The translations under genes and the position numbers were made by a program. Below the pieces are notes generated by a model. That model saw nothing but the letters and a program-made list of their open reading frames with translations, had not been told where the DNA came from and searched no databases. Shown here in pieces: positions 18,544 through 30,012 of a DNA stretch of 64,000 nucleotides. Each line of letters begins with the position of its first letter. The stretch's first letter is position 1. The stretch comes from Geitlerinema sp. PCC 7407 (lineage in GTDB: Bacteria; Cyanobacteriota; Cyanobacteriia; PCC-7407), in NCBI RefSeq assembly GCF_000317045.1, contig NC_019703.1, positions 4,286,934 to 4,350,933 of the forward strand, given 5' to 3'.

Positions 18544-20028
18544 TCACGTCATTGCGCTGAGCAGTTCTATCAACATCTTCGGTGCTGGCAGCACGATCAT
18601 CACCAGCAGCACCAGCGCCAGCAGTCCCCAAAGATCCCGGCGATCGTCCAGTTCGCTGACGTCGTTGAGGGCTGGCTCGTCAATCACGGGAATGAAAAAG
18701 AGCAAAATCGCCCACATCAGCAGCTCGGGCCGCACAAAAGACAGCAGCAAGACCAAAAGCCGAGCAACTTGGCCGATGGCGGCTCCGGTGCGCTGACCAA
18801 ACATGGCGTGGACGATGTGGCCGCCATCGAGCTGACCCACGGGCATCAGATTTAGGGCAGTGACCAGCAAGCCAATGTACCCTGCGATCGCCACTGGGTG
18901 CAGCTTGAGGGCCGCCGTCGCCGTGAGGCTATCCCCCAGGGCAATGTGGCTCAACACGCTGAGCAGCAGAGACGAGTGGGGGTTGAGCGCATCAAACTGG
19001 AGAATGCTGGCCTCGGGCACCTGGGTCACCACCGTGGAATGGGCCAAGCCCCACAGCAGCACCGGCAGCGTCACCACCAGCCCCGCCAAAGGCCCCGCGA
19101 TCCCCACGTCAAAGAGGGCCTTGCGGTTAGGCACGGGGGAGCGAATCTGAATAAACGCGCCAAAAGTGCCCAAAAAGAGCGGCACCGGAATGAAATAGGG
19201 CAGCGTTGTGCGAATTTTGTAGAAACGAGCAGCCAGGTAGTGGCCCAGCTCGTGAATGCCCAGAATCCCCATCAGGGCGATCGCGTAGGGCAGGCCCCGC
19301 AGCCACAGATTTGGCGAAGTCAGGAGCTGCTCGAGGGTCAGCGTCTGCTCCGACGCGGCCCCCAGATTTAGGCCCATGCCCACCCAGGTTGTCGTCAGCA
19401 GGGTCACCCCGAGCAGGCCCAGAGCCAGTCCCGGCCGCACCAAGGGCTCAGTGCTAAGGCGGCTAGCCATTGCTTGAGGATTGGGCACCAGAGCAAAAAA
19501 CGGCTTTCCCTGCAAGCTTTCCTGAAACACCACCAAGAAGCGATCGCCAAAGTGCGACACCACGTTGTCCCGCACCGTCGCGTAGGCCGCTTCTGGATTG
19601 GTGCGCAGCTGACCGCGACAGATCACCGCCTGGGGGCGATACTCAATGTTTTGAAGATAAAACACCGTCCACGGAAAGCAGTTTTGCAGCGTGGCTTCCT
19701 CTTCTTTCTCGATGGGGCGCAGGGGCGGTCGCTTGGCCGCCGCGATCGCCTCCTCCTGCGCCATCTGCGCCTCCTCCGGCGACAGTCGCCCCCACTGCAG
19801 CAGCATCCAGTACAGCAGCGGACAGGCCACAAACGGCCCCACGATCAGCACCAGCGGAATGGGCCGACTCGGGCCGAAGGCCAGTCCCCACAGCGCCCAA
19901 ATAAACGCTGGCATCATCATGACCAACCACAATAGCCAGACCGGAGTGCGCGTCATACTGGCAACACTTCGTTGCACAATGAAGTAGGTGATGAGTCCCA
20001 ACAATAGTAGCCAGAACCAAAAAATCAT
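18544..20028 (-). CDS. Site-2-protease-family (M50) membrane metalloprotease
   Basis: The 494-residue membrane protein has the zinc site GIHELGHYLAAR (His259, Glu260, His263) and the third ligand in MPVGQLDGGH (Asp401). Two helices form the N-terminus (about 1-18 and 31-78). They are followed by a soluble domain (about 105-190, containing an Asn-Cys-Phe-Pro-Trp stretch). Four or more helices surround the catalytic core. The layout matches the EGY-like S2P homologues of plastids and cyanobacteria, which cleave membrane-bound substrates within the bilayer. The substrate is unknown; no anti-sigma factor lies next to it. A coiled-coil protein follows in the same transcript. Confidence 0.88.
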   Translation of the reverse strand: MIFWFWLLLLGLITYFIVQRSVASMTRTPVWLLWLVMMMPAFIWALWGLAFGPSRPIPLVLIVGPFVACPLLYWMLLQWGRLSPEEAQMAQEEAIAAAKRPPLRPIEKEEEATLQNCFPWTVFYLQNIEYRPQAVICRGQLRTNPEAAYATVRDNVVSHFGDRFLVVFQESLQGKPFFALVPNPQAMASRLSTEPLVRPGLALGLLGVTLLTTTWVGMGLNLGAASEQTLTLEQLLTSPNLWLRGLPYAIALMGILGIHELGHYLAARFYKIRTTLPYFIPVPLFLGTFGAFIQIRSPVPNRKALFDVGIAGPLAGLVVTLPVLLWGLAHSTVVTQVPEASILQFDALNPHSSLLLSVLSHIALGDSLTATAALKLHPVAIAGYIGLLVTALNLMPVGQLDGGHIVHAMFGQRTGAAIGQVARLLVLLLSFVRPELLMWAILLFFIPVIDEPALNDVSELDDRRDLWGLLALVLLVMIVLPAPKMLIELLSAMT

Positions 20029-20173
20029 GAACTCTATCTCAACTCATCCGCCCCAACGCTGGGGATAATCTCCCATCAGCGGCACCTCGCTTCGGCCCAT
20101 CGACCCAGCGTCCGCCTCCAGAATTCTCGTCTGGCCAAAACCACCGTCTTGCCCAGCATTACCAACTAGAACA

Positions 20174-20903
20174 GTGTATCCAGATTCCCAGCCATCCGGC
20201 GTCGCCTCCCCTGTGGCCACGCCTCTCGACGCTCAGCCCAGCAGTACTGCCAAACCGCCTCGTCTGATCCTGGACTCCACTCACCTGGGCAACGGCCGAT
20301 CGATTTACGCCTTTGCACCCAATCGAGACACCTTGGGCGGGACCGCTTACTTCATTGTAGAAAACGGGGAAGGAATCCTCATCGACTGCCCAGCGTGGAA
20401 CGATGTGAACCAGCGCTTTTTGCAGGAGCACGCGGTGCGCTGGTTTCTGATCACCCATCGCGGTGGCCTCGGCAAGACCGTCCAGTGGCAGCAGCAGCTA
20501 CAGTGTGACGTCCTTATCCAAGAGCAAGAAGCCTACCTGCTGCCCGAGATCACCGTCACCACCTTTCACCGAGAGTGCCAGCTTTCGCCCTCGGCGCAGG
20601 CTCTGTGGACCTCTGGCCACTCCCCCGGCTCGGCCTGCCTCTACTACCAGCCCGGCGGCGTCCTCTTTACCGGTCGTCATCTGCTGCCCGATCGCGACGG
20701 CAACCCCGCCCCCCTGCGCACCTCCAAGACCTTTCACTGGCCCCGGCAGCTCCGCAACACCGCCGGCCTGCGATCGCGCTTTAGCCCCGAGACCCTGCGC
20801 TACATCTGCCCTGGCGCCAGCACCGGCTCCCTACGCGGCCAAGGCTACATCGACCACGCCTACGAAAAACTCGCCGCGATCGACCTAGACGCCCTCCAAG
20901 GCG

Positions 20904-20920
<17 letters not shown>
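20174..20920 (+). CDS. Degenerate metallo-beta-lactamase-fold protein
   Basis: The 248-residue product follows the pattern of the metallo-beta-lactamase fold: NRDTLGGTAYFIVENGEGILIDCP near the N-terminus, then ITHRGGLGK, then TSGHSPGSACLYY and LFTGRHLLP. The usual HxHxDH zinc motif is replaced by HRGGLGK, so one metal site is lost, while the later His of GHSPGS and the Arg/His of TGRHLL remain. It is probably non-hydrolytic or uses an altered site. It begins at a GTG, and the last 17 bp overlap the convergent histidine kinase gene. The fold call is solid, the function open. Confidence 0.75.
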
Positions 20921-23849
<2,929 letters not shown>

Positions 23850-24459
23850 AAGGGATGGCCGCAGGATGTGGGTTGTACCTCAGCGTGGGTCCTCGATGGG
23901 GCATGACAGCGATTGCCACACAAGCTGAATCTCGAGCGAACAAGGGACCAAACTAAGCCCCTCAAAAATCCGTCAAATAAACCCCAAACTCTCCGAAAAA
24001 GGACCGTAGAACCTATCTCACACAGATTGGGCTATGCCAACAAGAATGCCCATGCTGACCGGACAAAACAGCAAGATAAACTCAGTGCAAAATTTAGCAG
24101 CAGCAAGCGCGCTGACAAAAGCATCCTCTAAATCGCCTTGGTAGCGCTTAAACAAGGCTATATGGCGATTTTTGGCGCATTGGTCAGGAATGATGCAGCA
24201 TGGAAGCGAATGCAGAAAACCTCCAAAACGCCAGGAATTAGACACGAGGCATGGTACAGGAGACACCAATGTTTTACCTGAAAGATCCAGACGAAGGGGA
24301 GACCTAACACCCAAGATCAAAATCTTAGCCAAAGCAGCAGAAGCCTCACGCCATCATCTTTGATTTGGCGTTGAGATGAATGCGAGCGAGCGAACGACAC
24401 TCCTCTGACCTATGCCGCAGGCGTGAGAAGGGGAGAGGGAGGAAACGAGCAAATCTCTC
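23850..24459. other. Gene-poor spacer with repeat remnants
   Basis: No convincing gene is present. A minus-strand frame at 24018-24332 has no family likeness. An ACGCCA/TGGCGT hairpin lies at 24348-24371, and CTCACGCC (24345-24352) can pair at longer range with GGCGTGAG (24420-24427). These may be part of the decayed element whose structured end follows. The 200 bases between that element and the ctpA stop (24758-24958) contain only a small inverted repeat, GTCTAG/CTAGAC at 24917-24931. Confidence 0.5.
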
Positions 24460-24757
24460 ATGATGCAAAACGGGTTTGATACACTCAGGGTAAGGGTTTG
24501 AGCTAATCGCCGCCCTGAAACTTGAACCTTAACAACCTGGAATATGGGGTTCTGCCTAGAAACAGACGATTCGTCGTCGCATCTGTGGGCAGGTAAAATT
24601 CCAGCAGTACCAAGGAGAGAACAACACTCTTTGTATTGTTCCGGTGCGGTGGGGCATCCCGTATCGTCAATAAAGCTCAGGAAACGCCCGATGGGATACC
24701 AGGGGTCACTGAGAAGCCTACGCTGCATACGTCAGTATCAGCGTAGGAGTATGTCAC
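24460..24757 (+). ncRNA. Structured RNA resembling an orphan OMEGA/HEARO or IS200/IS605 end
   Basis: Many helices can be drawn. 24537-24543 pairs with 24598-24604, enclosing CTGCC (24552-24556)/GGCAG (24588-24592) and CAGA/TCTG (24563-24566, 24582-24585), capped by CGA-TTCG-TCG. GAACAA (24619-24624) pairs with TTGTTC (24636-24641). TCAGGG (24485-24490)/CCCTGA (24513-24518) crosses 24495-24502/24521-24528, a pseudoknot layout. A terminal 9-bp hairpin, CCTACGCTG/CAGCGTAGG (24717-24747), is followed by AGTATGTCAC. From memory, such a hairpin followed by ATGTCAC marks ends of cyanobacterial IS200/IS605-type or IscB-type elements. No nuclease or transposase frame survives. Strand and class are inferred; both ends are approximate. 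Confidence 0.5.
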
Positions 24758-24958
24758 GGGCAACCCACTCAGTCTGGAATCGCCCTAGAACCAGATCAGC
24801 CAGGAATCCAGAAACGTCATCCCTGAGAAATCCAAGGATCGGCAGTAGGGCATTGAAGCCTTGGGCGATCGCCCGCAAGCTCCTGAGGGATTAATCACAT
24901 TTTAGGGTTGAGGCCAGTCTAGCTTCTAGACAGAGGCTAGGGCCGACCCCCAACCAGA

Positions 24959-26254
24959 TCAGCGGGACAGGAAAGGCAAGCGACGCTTGGGCGCAGTTTG
25001 CTTGCTCCAGGCAGCTTGATCAGGGGCGCCAGCCAGCACTGTGGCCTGATCCAGCAGGGCGATCGCCGCTTGGTACTGCGGGTCATCCGACGTCGCCACC
25101 TGCTCGCGCTCCAGTTGCTCTAGGGCCACCGGCACATCCGGCTGAATGCCTAGCTTATTGATGTCGTGGTGATTGGGCGTCTCGTACTTCGCCACCGTCA
25201 CCGCCAGACCCGACCCGTCCGAGAGCTCAAACAGCGACTGAATCAGCCCCTTACCAAAGGTTGTTTCACCCACCAGCTGCGCCCGGCCATTGTCCTGGAG
25301 CGCACCCGCCAAAATTTCGCTGGCGCTCGCCGTGCCGCGATTGACCAGCACCACCAGCGGCGCTCGGGTCAGCGCTGACCCTGTGGACTCATAGCTATCC
25401 AAAACGCTCTGGCGGTTGACCGTATAGACGATCGTGCCCTCATCCAGCCACAGCCGCGCAATTTCAATGCCGGCCTGGAGCAGTCCGCCGGAGTTGTTGC
25501 GCAGGTCCAGCACAAACTCCTGGGCTCCCTGGCGCTCCAGATCGCGCACCGCTTCGGCCAGCTCGGTGGTGGCGTTGGCGTTGAACTGGGTGAGGCGAAT
25601 GTAGCCCACAGGAACCGCTGCCGAAGTACGATCGAGCTTGGCCACCACGGGATTGAGCTCGATGCGATCGCGCACAATCGTCAGCGATCGCGGCGACTTT
25701 CCGTCCCGCTCGATCGTCAGCACCACCTTGCTGCCCGCTGGCCCGCGCATCCGAGTCGCCGCCTCGTCCAGCGTCAGAGCCTCACTGGGCGTCCCGTCAA
25801 TGCTCACGATGCGATCGCGCGGCAAAATTCCCGCTTTATCTGCTGGCGACCCTTCAATGGGCGCGATCACCTGAAGACTTCCGGTTTCAGCATCCAGAGC
25901 AATCTGTAAGCCAATCCCCGTCAGCTCCCCCGCCGTACTCACCTGCAAACTGCGGTACTGGCTCGGCCGCAAAAAGCGCGTAAACGGATCGTCCAGAGAT
26001 GCCAGCATCGACTGAATCGCCGTGTAGGTCTCCTCGCGCGATCGCAGCGGCTTCTGAAGCGTCTTCTGGCGAATCATCCACCAGTTTTGGTCATTAAAAG
26101 TTTCGTCGACGTAAGCGCGATTGACAATCCGCCACGCCTCGTTAAAAAGTTTTTGCTCATCCGTCAGGGCATAGGCCGGAGCCACCCAGATGACAAATGT
26201 AAAAATAATTTGCGAGAAAATTAAAAATCCAGCTAGCCAAAAGCGTTTGCCCAT
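24959..26254 (-). CDS. ctpA: Carboxyl-terminal processing protease (CtpA type, S41)
   Basis: This S41 serine protease has an export signal (GKRFWLAGFLIFSQIIFTFVI... ending near AYALTD). A helical N-terminal region follows, then a PDZ domain (GSPADKAGILPRDRIVSIDG) and the catalytic core. Using the longer frame numbering from 26317, the nucleophile is Ser331 in RGTASASEI and the general base is Lys356 in TFGKGLIQ; the 25-residue spacing fits D1-processing proteases. CtpA trims the D1 precursor of photosystem II in the lumen; paralogues have other substrates. It is divergent from petB, and a ctpA-petBD neighbourhood is known in other cyanobacteria. The start at 26254 (MGKRFW) is preferred; 26266 and 26317 are possible. 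Confidence 0.88.
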   Translation of the reverse strand: MGKRFWLAGFLIFSQIIFTFVIWVAPAYALTDEQKLFNEAWRIVNRAYVDETFNDQNWWMIRQKTLQKPLRSREETYTAIQSMLASLDDPFTRFLRPSQYRSLQVSTAGELTGIGLQIALDAETGSLQVIAPIEGSPADKAGILPRDRIVSIDGTPSEALTLDEAATRMRGPAGSKVVLTIERDGKSPRSLTIVRDRIELNPVVAKLDRTSAAVPVGYIRLTQFNANATTELAEAVRDLERQGAQEFVLDLRNNSGGLLQAGIEIARLWLDEGTIVYTVNRQSVLDSYESTGSALTRAPLVVLVNRGTASASEILAGALQDNGRAQLVGETTFGKGLIQSLFELSDGSGLAVTVAKYETPNHHDINKLGIQPDVPVALEQLEREQVATSDDPQYQAAIALLDQATVLAGAPDQAAWSKQTAPKRRLPFLSR

Positions 26255-26687
26255 AGTCGGTGCCATTGCTTCAATCGATGCCCATCGAGGGACCCCTAAC
26301 CTAGCAGACTCCCTCAAAACTTGGTCGCCCTGGTCATCCCCAGATTCCCAGTCTTGCAGCGAGAATCGCCCGTCTCAAGGGCGATCGCGCCTCTGAGGTT
26401 ATGTTAAAAATTCCTTCAAAAATCTCTGGGATTTCCAGTTTGCGATGCCAGAAGTGTAACATTTCAATAAGTGTCTGAAGCTGGGTTATTGTTGTCATGC
26501 CTAGTTCAGGGGCTGCAACTGCACAATGGTTTGAGCAAGGTTCCCTCTGATCCCCCAGATTAGAAGCCTGCCCTAAAACTGCTAAGTCAGCAGTTGACCT
26601 GAGTCGAGCGCTGTTTAGCCTCGGGGTCGAAATCAGACGCCCCAGACCTTTGACAACACGCAATACATCTTTAGGAATTTCGGCTTT
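26255..26687. other. ctpA-petB divergent spacer
   Basis: This spacer of about 430 bp must carry the promoters of ctpA (minus) and petBD (plus). One possible petB promoter is listed separately. A small hairpin CTGCT/AGCAG lies just before it (about 26579-26593). The 35-codon-plus frames here are not convincing. Confidence 0.5.
26594..26621 (+). promoter_or_regulatory. Possible petBD promoter
   Basis: TTGACC (26594-26599) and TAGCCT (26616-26621) are separated by 16 bases, about 65 bp before the petB ATG. The -35 is good, the -10 is a weak match. Confidence 0.3.
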
Positions 26688-27335
26688 ATGGCGAACGTGT
26701 ACGACTGGTTTGAGGAACGTCTAGAGATCCAGGCGATCGCCGAAGACGTTACCAGCAAGTATGTACCTCCCCACGTCAACATCTTCTACTGCCTGGGCGG
26801 AATTACGCTAACTTGCTTTTTGATCCAGTTTGCGACTGGATTTGCAATGACGTTCTACTATAAGCCGACCGTGGCTGAGGCCTTCTCATCAGTGCAATAT
26901 CTGATGACCGACGTCAACTTCGGCTGGCTGATTCGCTCCATCCACCGCTGGTCCGCCAGCATGATGGTGCTGATGATGATCCTCCACGTCTTCCGGGTGT
27001 ACCTCACCGGCGGCTTCAAAAAGCCCCGCGAGCTGACCTGGGTGACCGGCGTGATCCTCGCCGTGATCACCGTCTCCTTCGGCGTGACGGGCTACTCTCT
27101 GCCTTGGGACCAAGTCGGTTACTGGGCAGTCAAGATCGTCTCTGGCGTTCCTGAGGCCATCCCTGTTGTGGGCTCCTTGATCGTGGAACTCATCCGAGGC
27201 GGCGATAGCGTTGGTCAAGCAACCTTGACCCGTTTCTACAGCCTGCACACCTTCGTGCTGCCCTGGCTGATTGCAGTCTTCATGCTGCTGCACTTCCTGA
27301 TGATCCGGAAGCAAGGCATTTCCGGTCCCTTGTAA
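26688..27335 (+). CDS. petB: Cytochrome b6
   Basis: Cytochrome b6 is the di-haem core subunit of the cytochrome b6f complex in thylakoids, which passes electrons from plastoquinol to plastocyanin or cytochrome c6. Its 215 residues are the canonical length. The haem ligands fall exactly where expected: His86 and His100 ([16 protein letters not shown]), His187 and His202 ([20 protein letters not shown]). Cys35 (NIFYCLGG) is the covalent attachment site of haem cn. Four transmembrane helices are evident. petD follows after 126 bp on the same strand, the usual petBD operon. The sequence shows no oddity. Confidence 0.98.
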   Translation: MANVYDWFEERLEIQAIAEDVTSKYVPPHVNIFYCLGGITLTCFLIQFATGFAMTFYYKPTVAEAFSSVQYLMTDVNFGWLIRSIHRWSASMMVLMMILHVFRVYLTGGFKKPRELTWVTGVILAVITVSFGVTGYSLPWDQVGYWAVKIVSGVPEAIPVVGSLIVELIRGGDSVGQATLTRFYSLHTFVLPWLIAVFMLLHFLMIRKQGISGPL

Positions 27336-27461
27336 GTCGCCTTTGGGCTGTGCCGAAGGCCAAGGCCTTTGGCACGCCAAAGACTTCGATACTCGTTGCT
27401 TGCAGGCTGGTTTAGCCTCGCCCTGCTGGCCTTAACAGAGTCATAGAGAGAGCACATAATC

Positions 27462-27944
27462 ATGTCAATTCTAAAAAAGCCGGATCTTAGCGATCCTCAA
27501 CTGCGTGCCAAGCTTGCCAAGGGCATGGGCCACAACTACTACGGTGAGCCTGCTTGGCCCAATGACCTGCTTTACGTTTTCCCGGTAGTTATCCTGGGCA
27601 CCATTGCCTGCTGCGTGAGCCTAGCCGTGCTGGACCCCGCGCTGGTGGGTGAGGCTGCGAATCCCTTCGCAACGCCGCTGGAAATTTTGCCGGAGTGGTA
27701 TCTCTACCCCGCGTTCCAAATTCTGCGGATTCTGCCTAACAAGCTCCTCGGTATCGCTGGCATGACCTCGATTCCTCTGGGCCTGATGCTGATTCCCTTC
27801 ATCGAGAGCGTCAACAAGTTCCAAAACCCCTTCCGTCGCCCTGTGGCAACCACGCTGTTCCTGTTTGGTACGGTGGTTACCCTGTGGCTGGGTGTGGGTG
27901 CAACGTTCCCCATCGACAAGTCTCTGACCTTGGGCCTGTTCTAG
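27462..27944 (+). CDS. petD: Cytochrome b6f complex subunit IV
   Basis: Subunit IV of the cytochrome b6f complex, the counterpart of the C-terminal half of mitochondrial cytochrome b. The 160-residue length is canonical, and three membrane helices are visible. The quinol-site motif PEWY appears in [17 protein letters not shown]. The N-terminus [20 protein letters not shown] is highly typical. It forms an operon with petB. Confidence 0.98.
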   Translation: MSILKKPDLSDPQLRAKLAKGMGHNYYGEPAWPNDLLYVFPVVILGTIACCVSLAVLDPALVGEAANPFATPLEILPEWYLYPAFQILRILPNKLLGIAGMTSIPLGLMLIPFIESVNKFQNPFRRPVATTLFLFGTVVTLWLGVGATFPIDKSLTLGLF

Positions 27945-28168
27945 AGCGCCTCGGCAAGCTTGACTCTGAACGCCTGTATATTTCTCTGCTGTGCTAAGGT
28001 TTTGGCGGAGAGTATGCGGGCGTTCAGGCTGTCGGGGGTCGGAGAATCGCGATGGGGCTGGGATGTCTGAGGTGCACCATTCTTGAGGTCCCTGCTCTGG
28101 CTGCTCTGAACCTGCGATCGCCCTTGTGCGTCTTAAACTTTTTGTTTCTCTAGTGGCCAAGCCGAGTC

Positions 28169-28609
28169 ATGGTGCAGCGCGACCATCTCACCGTGAACAG
28201 TGACCTGACGGTCTTGACGAAGGTCCAGAACTGGTTTGAGCAGTTCTGTCTGCATCACGCTTCAGGCAAGAGCTGGTCAGAAAACCAGATTTATTCCCTA
28301 AATTTGGCGCTGGCGGAGGGGTTCACAAACGCGGTGCGCCACGCCCATCATGGCTTGCCGCCAGAGACGGCGATCGAGATCGAGGCGAGTGCATGGGGCG
28401 ATCGCATTGAGCTGCGCATCTGGGACCAAGGCCAGCCCTTTAATCCAGATTTACTGCCGGAGCCGGAGCCAGGAACCCTACGAGAAGGGGGATACGGCTG
28501 GTTTTTGCTGCGGCGCCTAGCTGACCGCGTGACCTATGAGCGGACGGGCGATCGCCGAAATTGCTTGGTCATCGTCAAATACAGCCTGCAAGCGCAGCTA
28601 GCGGATTAA
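28169..28609 (+). CDS. RsbW-like anti-sigma factor / serine kinase ATPase
   Basis: A 146-residue single-domain GHKL ATPase of the HATPase_c_2 type, as found in RsbW/SpoIIAB anti-sigma factors that phosphorylate STAS-domain antagonists. The N-box is LALAEGFTNAVRHAHH (Asn54), the G1-like region is IWDQGQPFNPD and a GGYGWFLLRRLADRV stretch corresponds to the G2/ATP-lid region. No sigma factor, STAS protein or PP2C phosphatase lies nearby, so partners are unknown. It follows petD by 224 bp on the same strand, but there is no reason to link it functionally. Confidence 0.85.
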   Translation: MVQRDHLTVNSDLTVLTKVQNWFEQFCLHHASGKSWSENQIYSLNLALAEGFTNAVRHAHHGLPPETAIEIEASAWGDRIELRIWDQGQPFNPDLLPEPEPGTLREGGYGWFLLRRLADRVTYERTGDRRNCLVIVKYSLQAQLAD

Positions 28610-28820
28610 AGCGTCTTCGGGGCGCGATCGCCCTGAGCGGCAAAGCCTTTGCCCAGATCTTCTGCAATTTCGTCGATTCGGTGACGAGAGCCCAAATTGG
28701 GGCACTCTCAAACCAGGTTGACGCGGTCTAGCCACTCCCTGACTCGAGTCTGGGCAGGCAATCAGAGACGGTGGGCTAGACTAGCGAAACTGGCGATCGC
28801 GCAGCAAGGGAGGAGGCACC

Positions 28821-29822
28821 GTGGAGCAAAGCCATTCAGAGAGACGGACCGCGCTCATTACAGGCATTACCGGCCAGGATGGCTACTATCTGAGTCAGCT
28901 GCTGCTCTCGAAGGGCTATCGCGTCGTGGGCCTAGTGCCGCCGGAGCGCCGGGCCAGCGTTGCCAAACTCGGCGATATCGCCGATCGCGTTGAGATTTAT
29001 CCTGTCCATTTGACGGACGCTTCGGGCCTCCTGGCCGCCGTGGAGCAGCTGCGCCCAGACGAGATTTACAACTTGGCGGCCCCCAGCTTTGTGCCGAGCT
29101 CCTGGGACGATCCCCTGGGGACGCTGGACCTGGTGACGGGTACCGCAACGCGGCTGCTGGCGGCCGTGCGGCAGGTGGGGCTAAAAACGCGCTTCTACCA
29201 GGCCAGCAGCTCGGAGATGTTTGGGGCGGTCGATCGCTCTCCCCAGGACGAAAACACGCCGTTTCGGCCCATGAACCCCTACGCTGCGGCCAAGGTGCAC
29301 GCCCACTGGACCATGGTCCACCACCGCCAGCGCTACAGCTTGTTTGCCTGCAGCGGCATCCTGTACAACCATGAGTCGCCGCTGCGGCCACCAAATTTTG
29401 TGACCCGAAAGGTGACCCTGACGGTGGCGGCTATCAAGCTGGGACTGCGCGATCGCCTACCAATCGGCAACCTAGAAGCCAAGCGCGACTGGGGCTATGC
29501 AGGGGATCATGTCGAGGCAATGTGGCGCATGCTGCAAACCGAGACCCCTGAGGACTACGTCATCGGGACAGGGCACCTGCACAGTGTGCGCGACTTGGTG
29601 GCGACGGCGTTTCAGTGTGCCGACCTCGACTGGGAGCGCTACGTGAGCGTCGATACCGCGCTGTTTCGGCCCGATGAGCATTTCCACTTGGTCGCCGATC
29701 CGCGCAAGGCTCACCAAAATTTGGGCTGGCAGCCAACCCTCACTTTTGAGGAACTGCTGGGGAAGATGGTGAGGAAAGATATAGAGCGGCTGCAAAGCGG
29801 AAGCGTGGAGCTGCCGAGGTAG
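28821..29822 (+). CDS. GDP-mannose 4,6-dehydratase-like SDR enzyme
   Basis: This extended short-chain dehydrogenase has the NAD(P) motif TGITGQDG (residues 14-21) and a catalytic pair Tyr154/Lys158 in NPYAAAKVHAHW. It also has QASSSEMFG with the catalytic Ser and ILYNHESPLRPPNFVTRKVT, both typical of GDP-mannose 4,6-dehydratase. That enzyme makes GDP-4-keto-6-deoxymannose for fucose or rhamnose-type sugars. At 333 residues it is slightly short but complete. It starts with GTG at 28821 behind a strong AGGGAGGAGG site. A glycosyltransferase gene follows downstream, consistent with surface polysaccharide synthesis. The stop codon sits in the left arm of a long hairpin. Confidence 0.88.
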   Translation: MEQSHSERRTALITGITGQDGYYLSQLLLSKGYRVVGLVPPERRASVAKLGDIADRVEIYPVHLTDASGLLAAVEQLRPDEIYNLAAPSFVPSSWDDPLGTLDLVTGTATRLLAAVRQVGLKTRFYQASSSEMFGAVDRSPQDENTPFRPMNPYAAAKVHAHWTMVHHRQRYSLFACSGILYNHESPLRPPNFVTRKVTLTVAAIKLGLRDRLPIGNLEAKRDWGYAGDHVEAMWRMLQTETPEDYVIGTGHLHSVRDLVATAFQCADLDWERYVSVDTALFRPDEHFHLVADPRKAHQNLGWQPTLTFEELLGKMVRKDIERLQSGSVELPR

Positions 29823-29854
29823 GCGATCGCGGCGGGGCGATCGCCTACCTCGGC
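29813..29854 (+). terminator. Perfect 18-bp hairpin at the gmd-like gene end
   Basis: An 18-base left arm (29813-29830) and its exact complement (29837-29854) are separated by a 6-base loop; each arm contains a HIP1 octamer. The TAG stop at 29820-29822 lies within the left arm. A factor-independent stop is likely although no T run follows; it should isolate the dehydratase gene from the glycosyltransferase gene. Confidence 0.6.
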
Positions 29855-30012
29855 CAAGTCCTAACGTTTACCTGGTATCAACCGGGTTTCTTCCGGGAAC
29901 CTTAGAAGCAGTCTGCTGAACCGATCATGACAGCAACGTCACCGGGCACGGGCGCAGGCTCGGCCCCTTGAGCTGTCACCGGCGCGAAGACAAGCAAACC
30001 GTGGTGAAACCC

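Noticed and set aside
24544-24894. 116-codon plus-strand frame across the structured RNA
   Set aside because: The region is better explained by RNA secondary structure; the translated product matches no transposase or nuclease motif that I can recognise.
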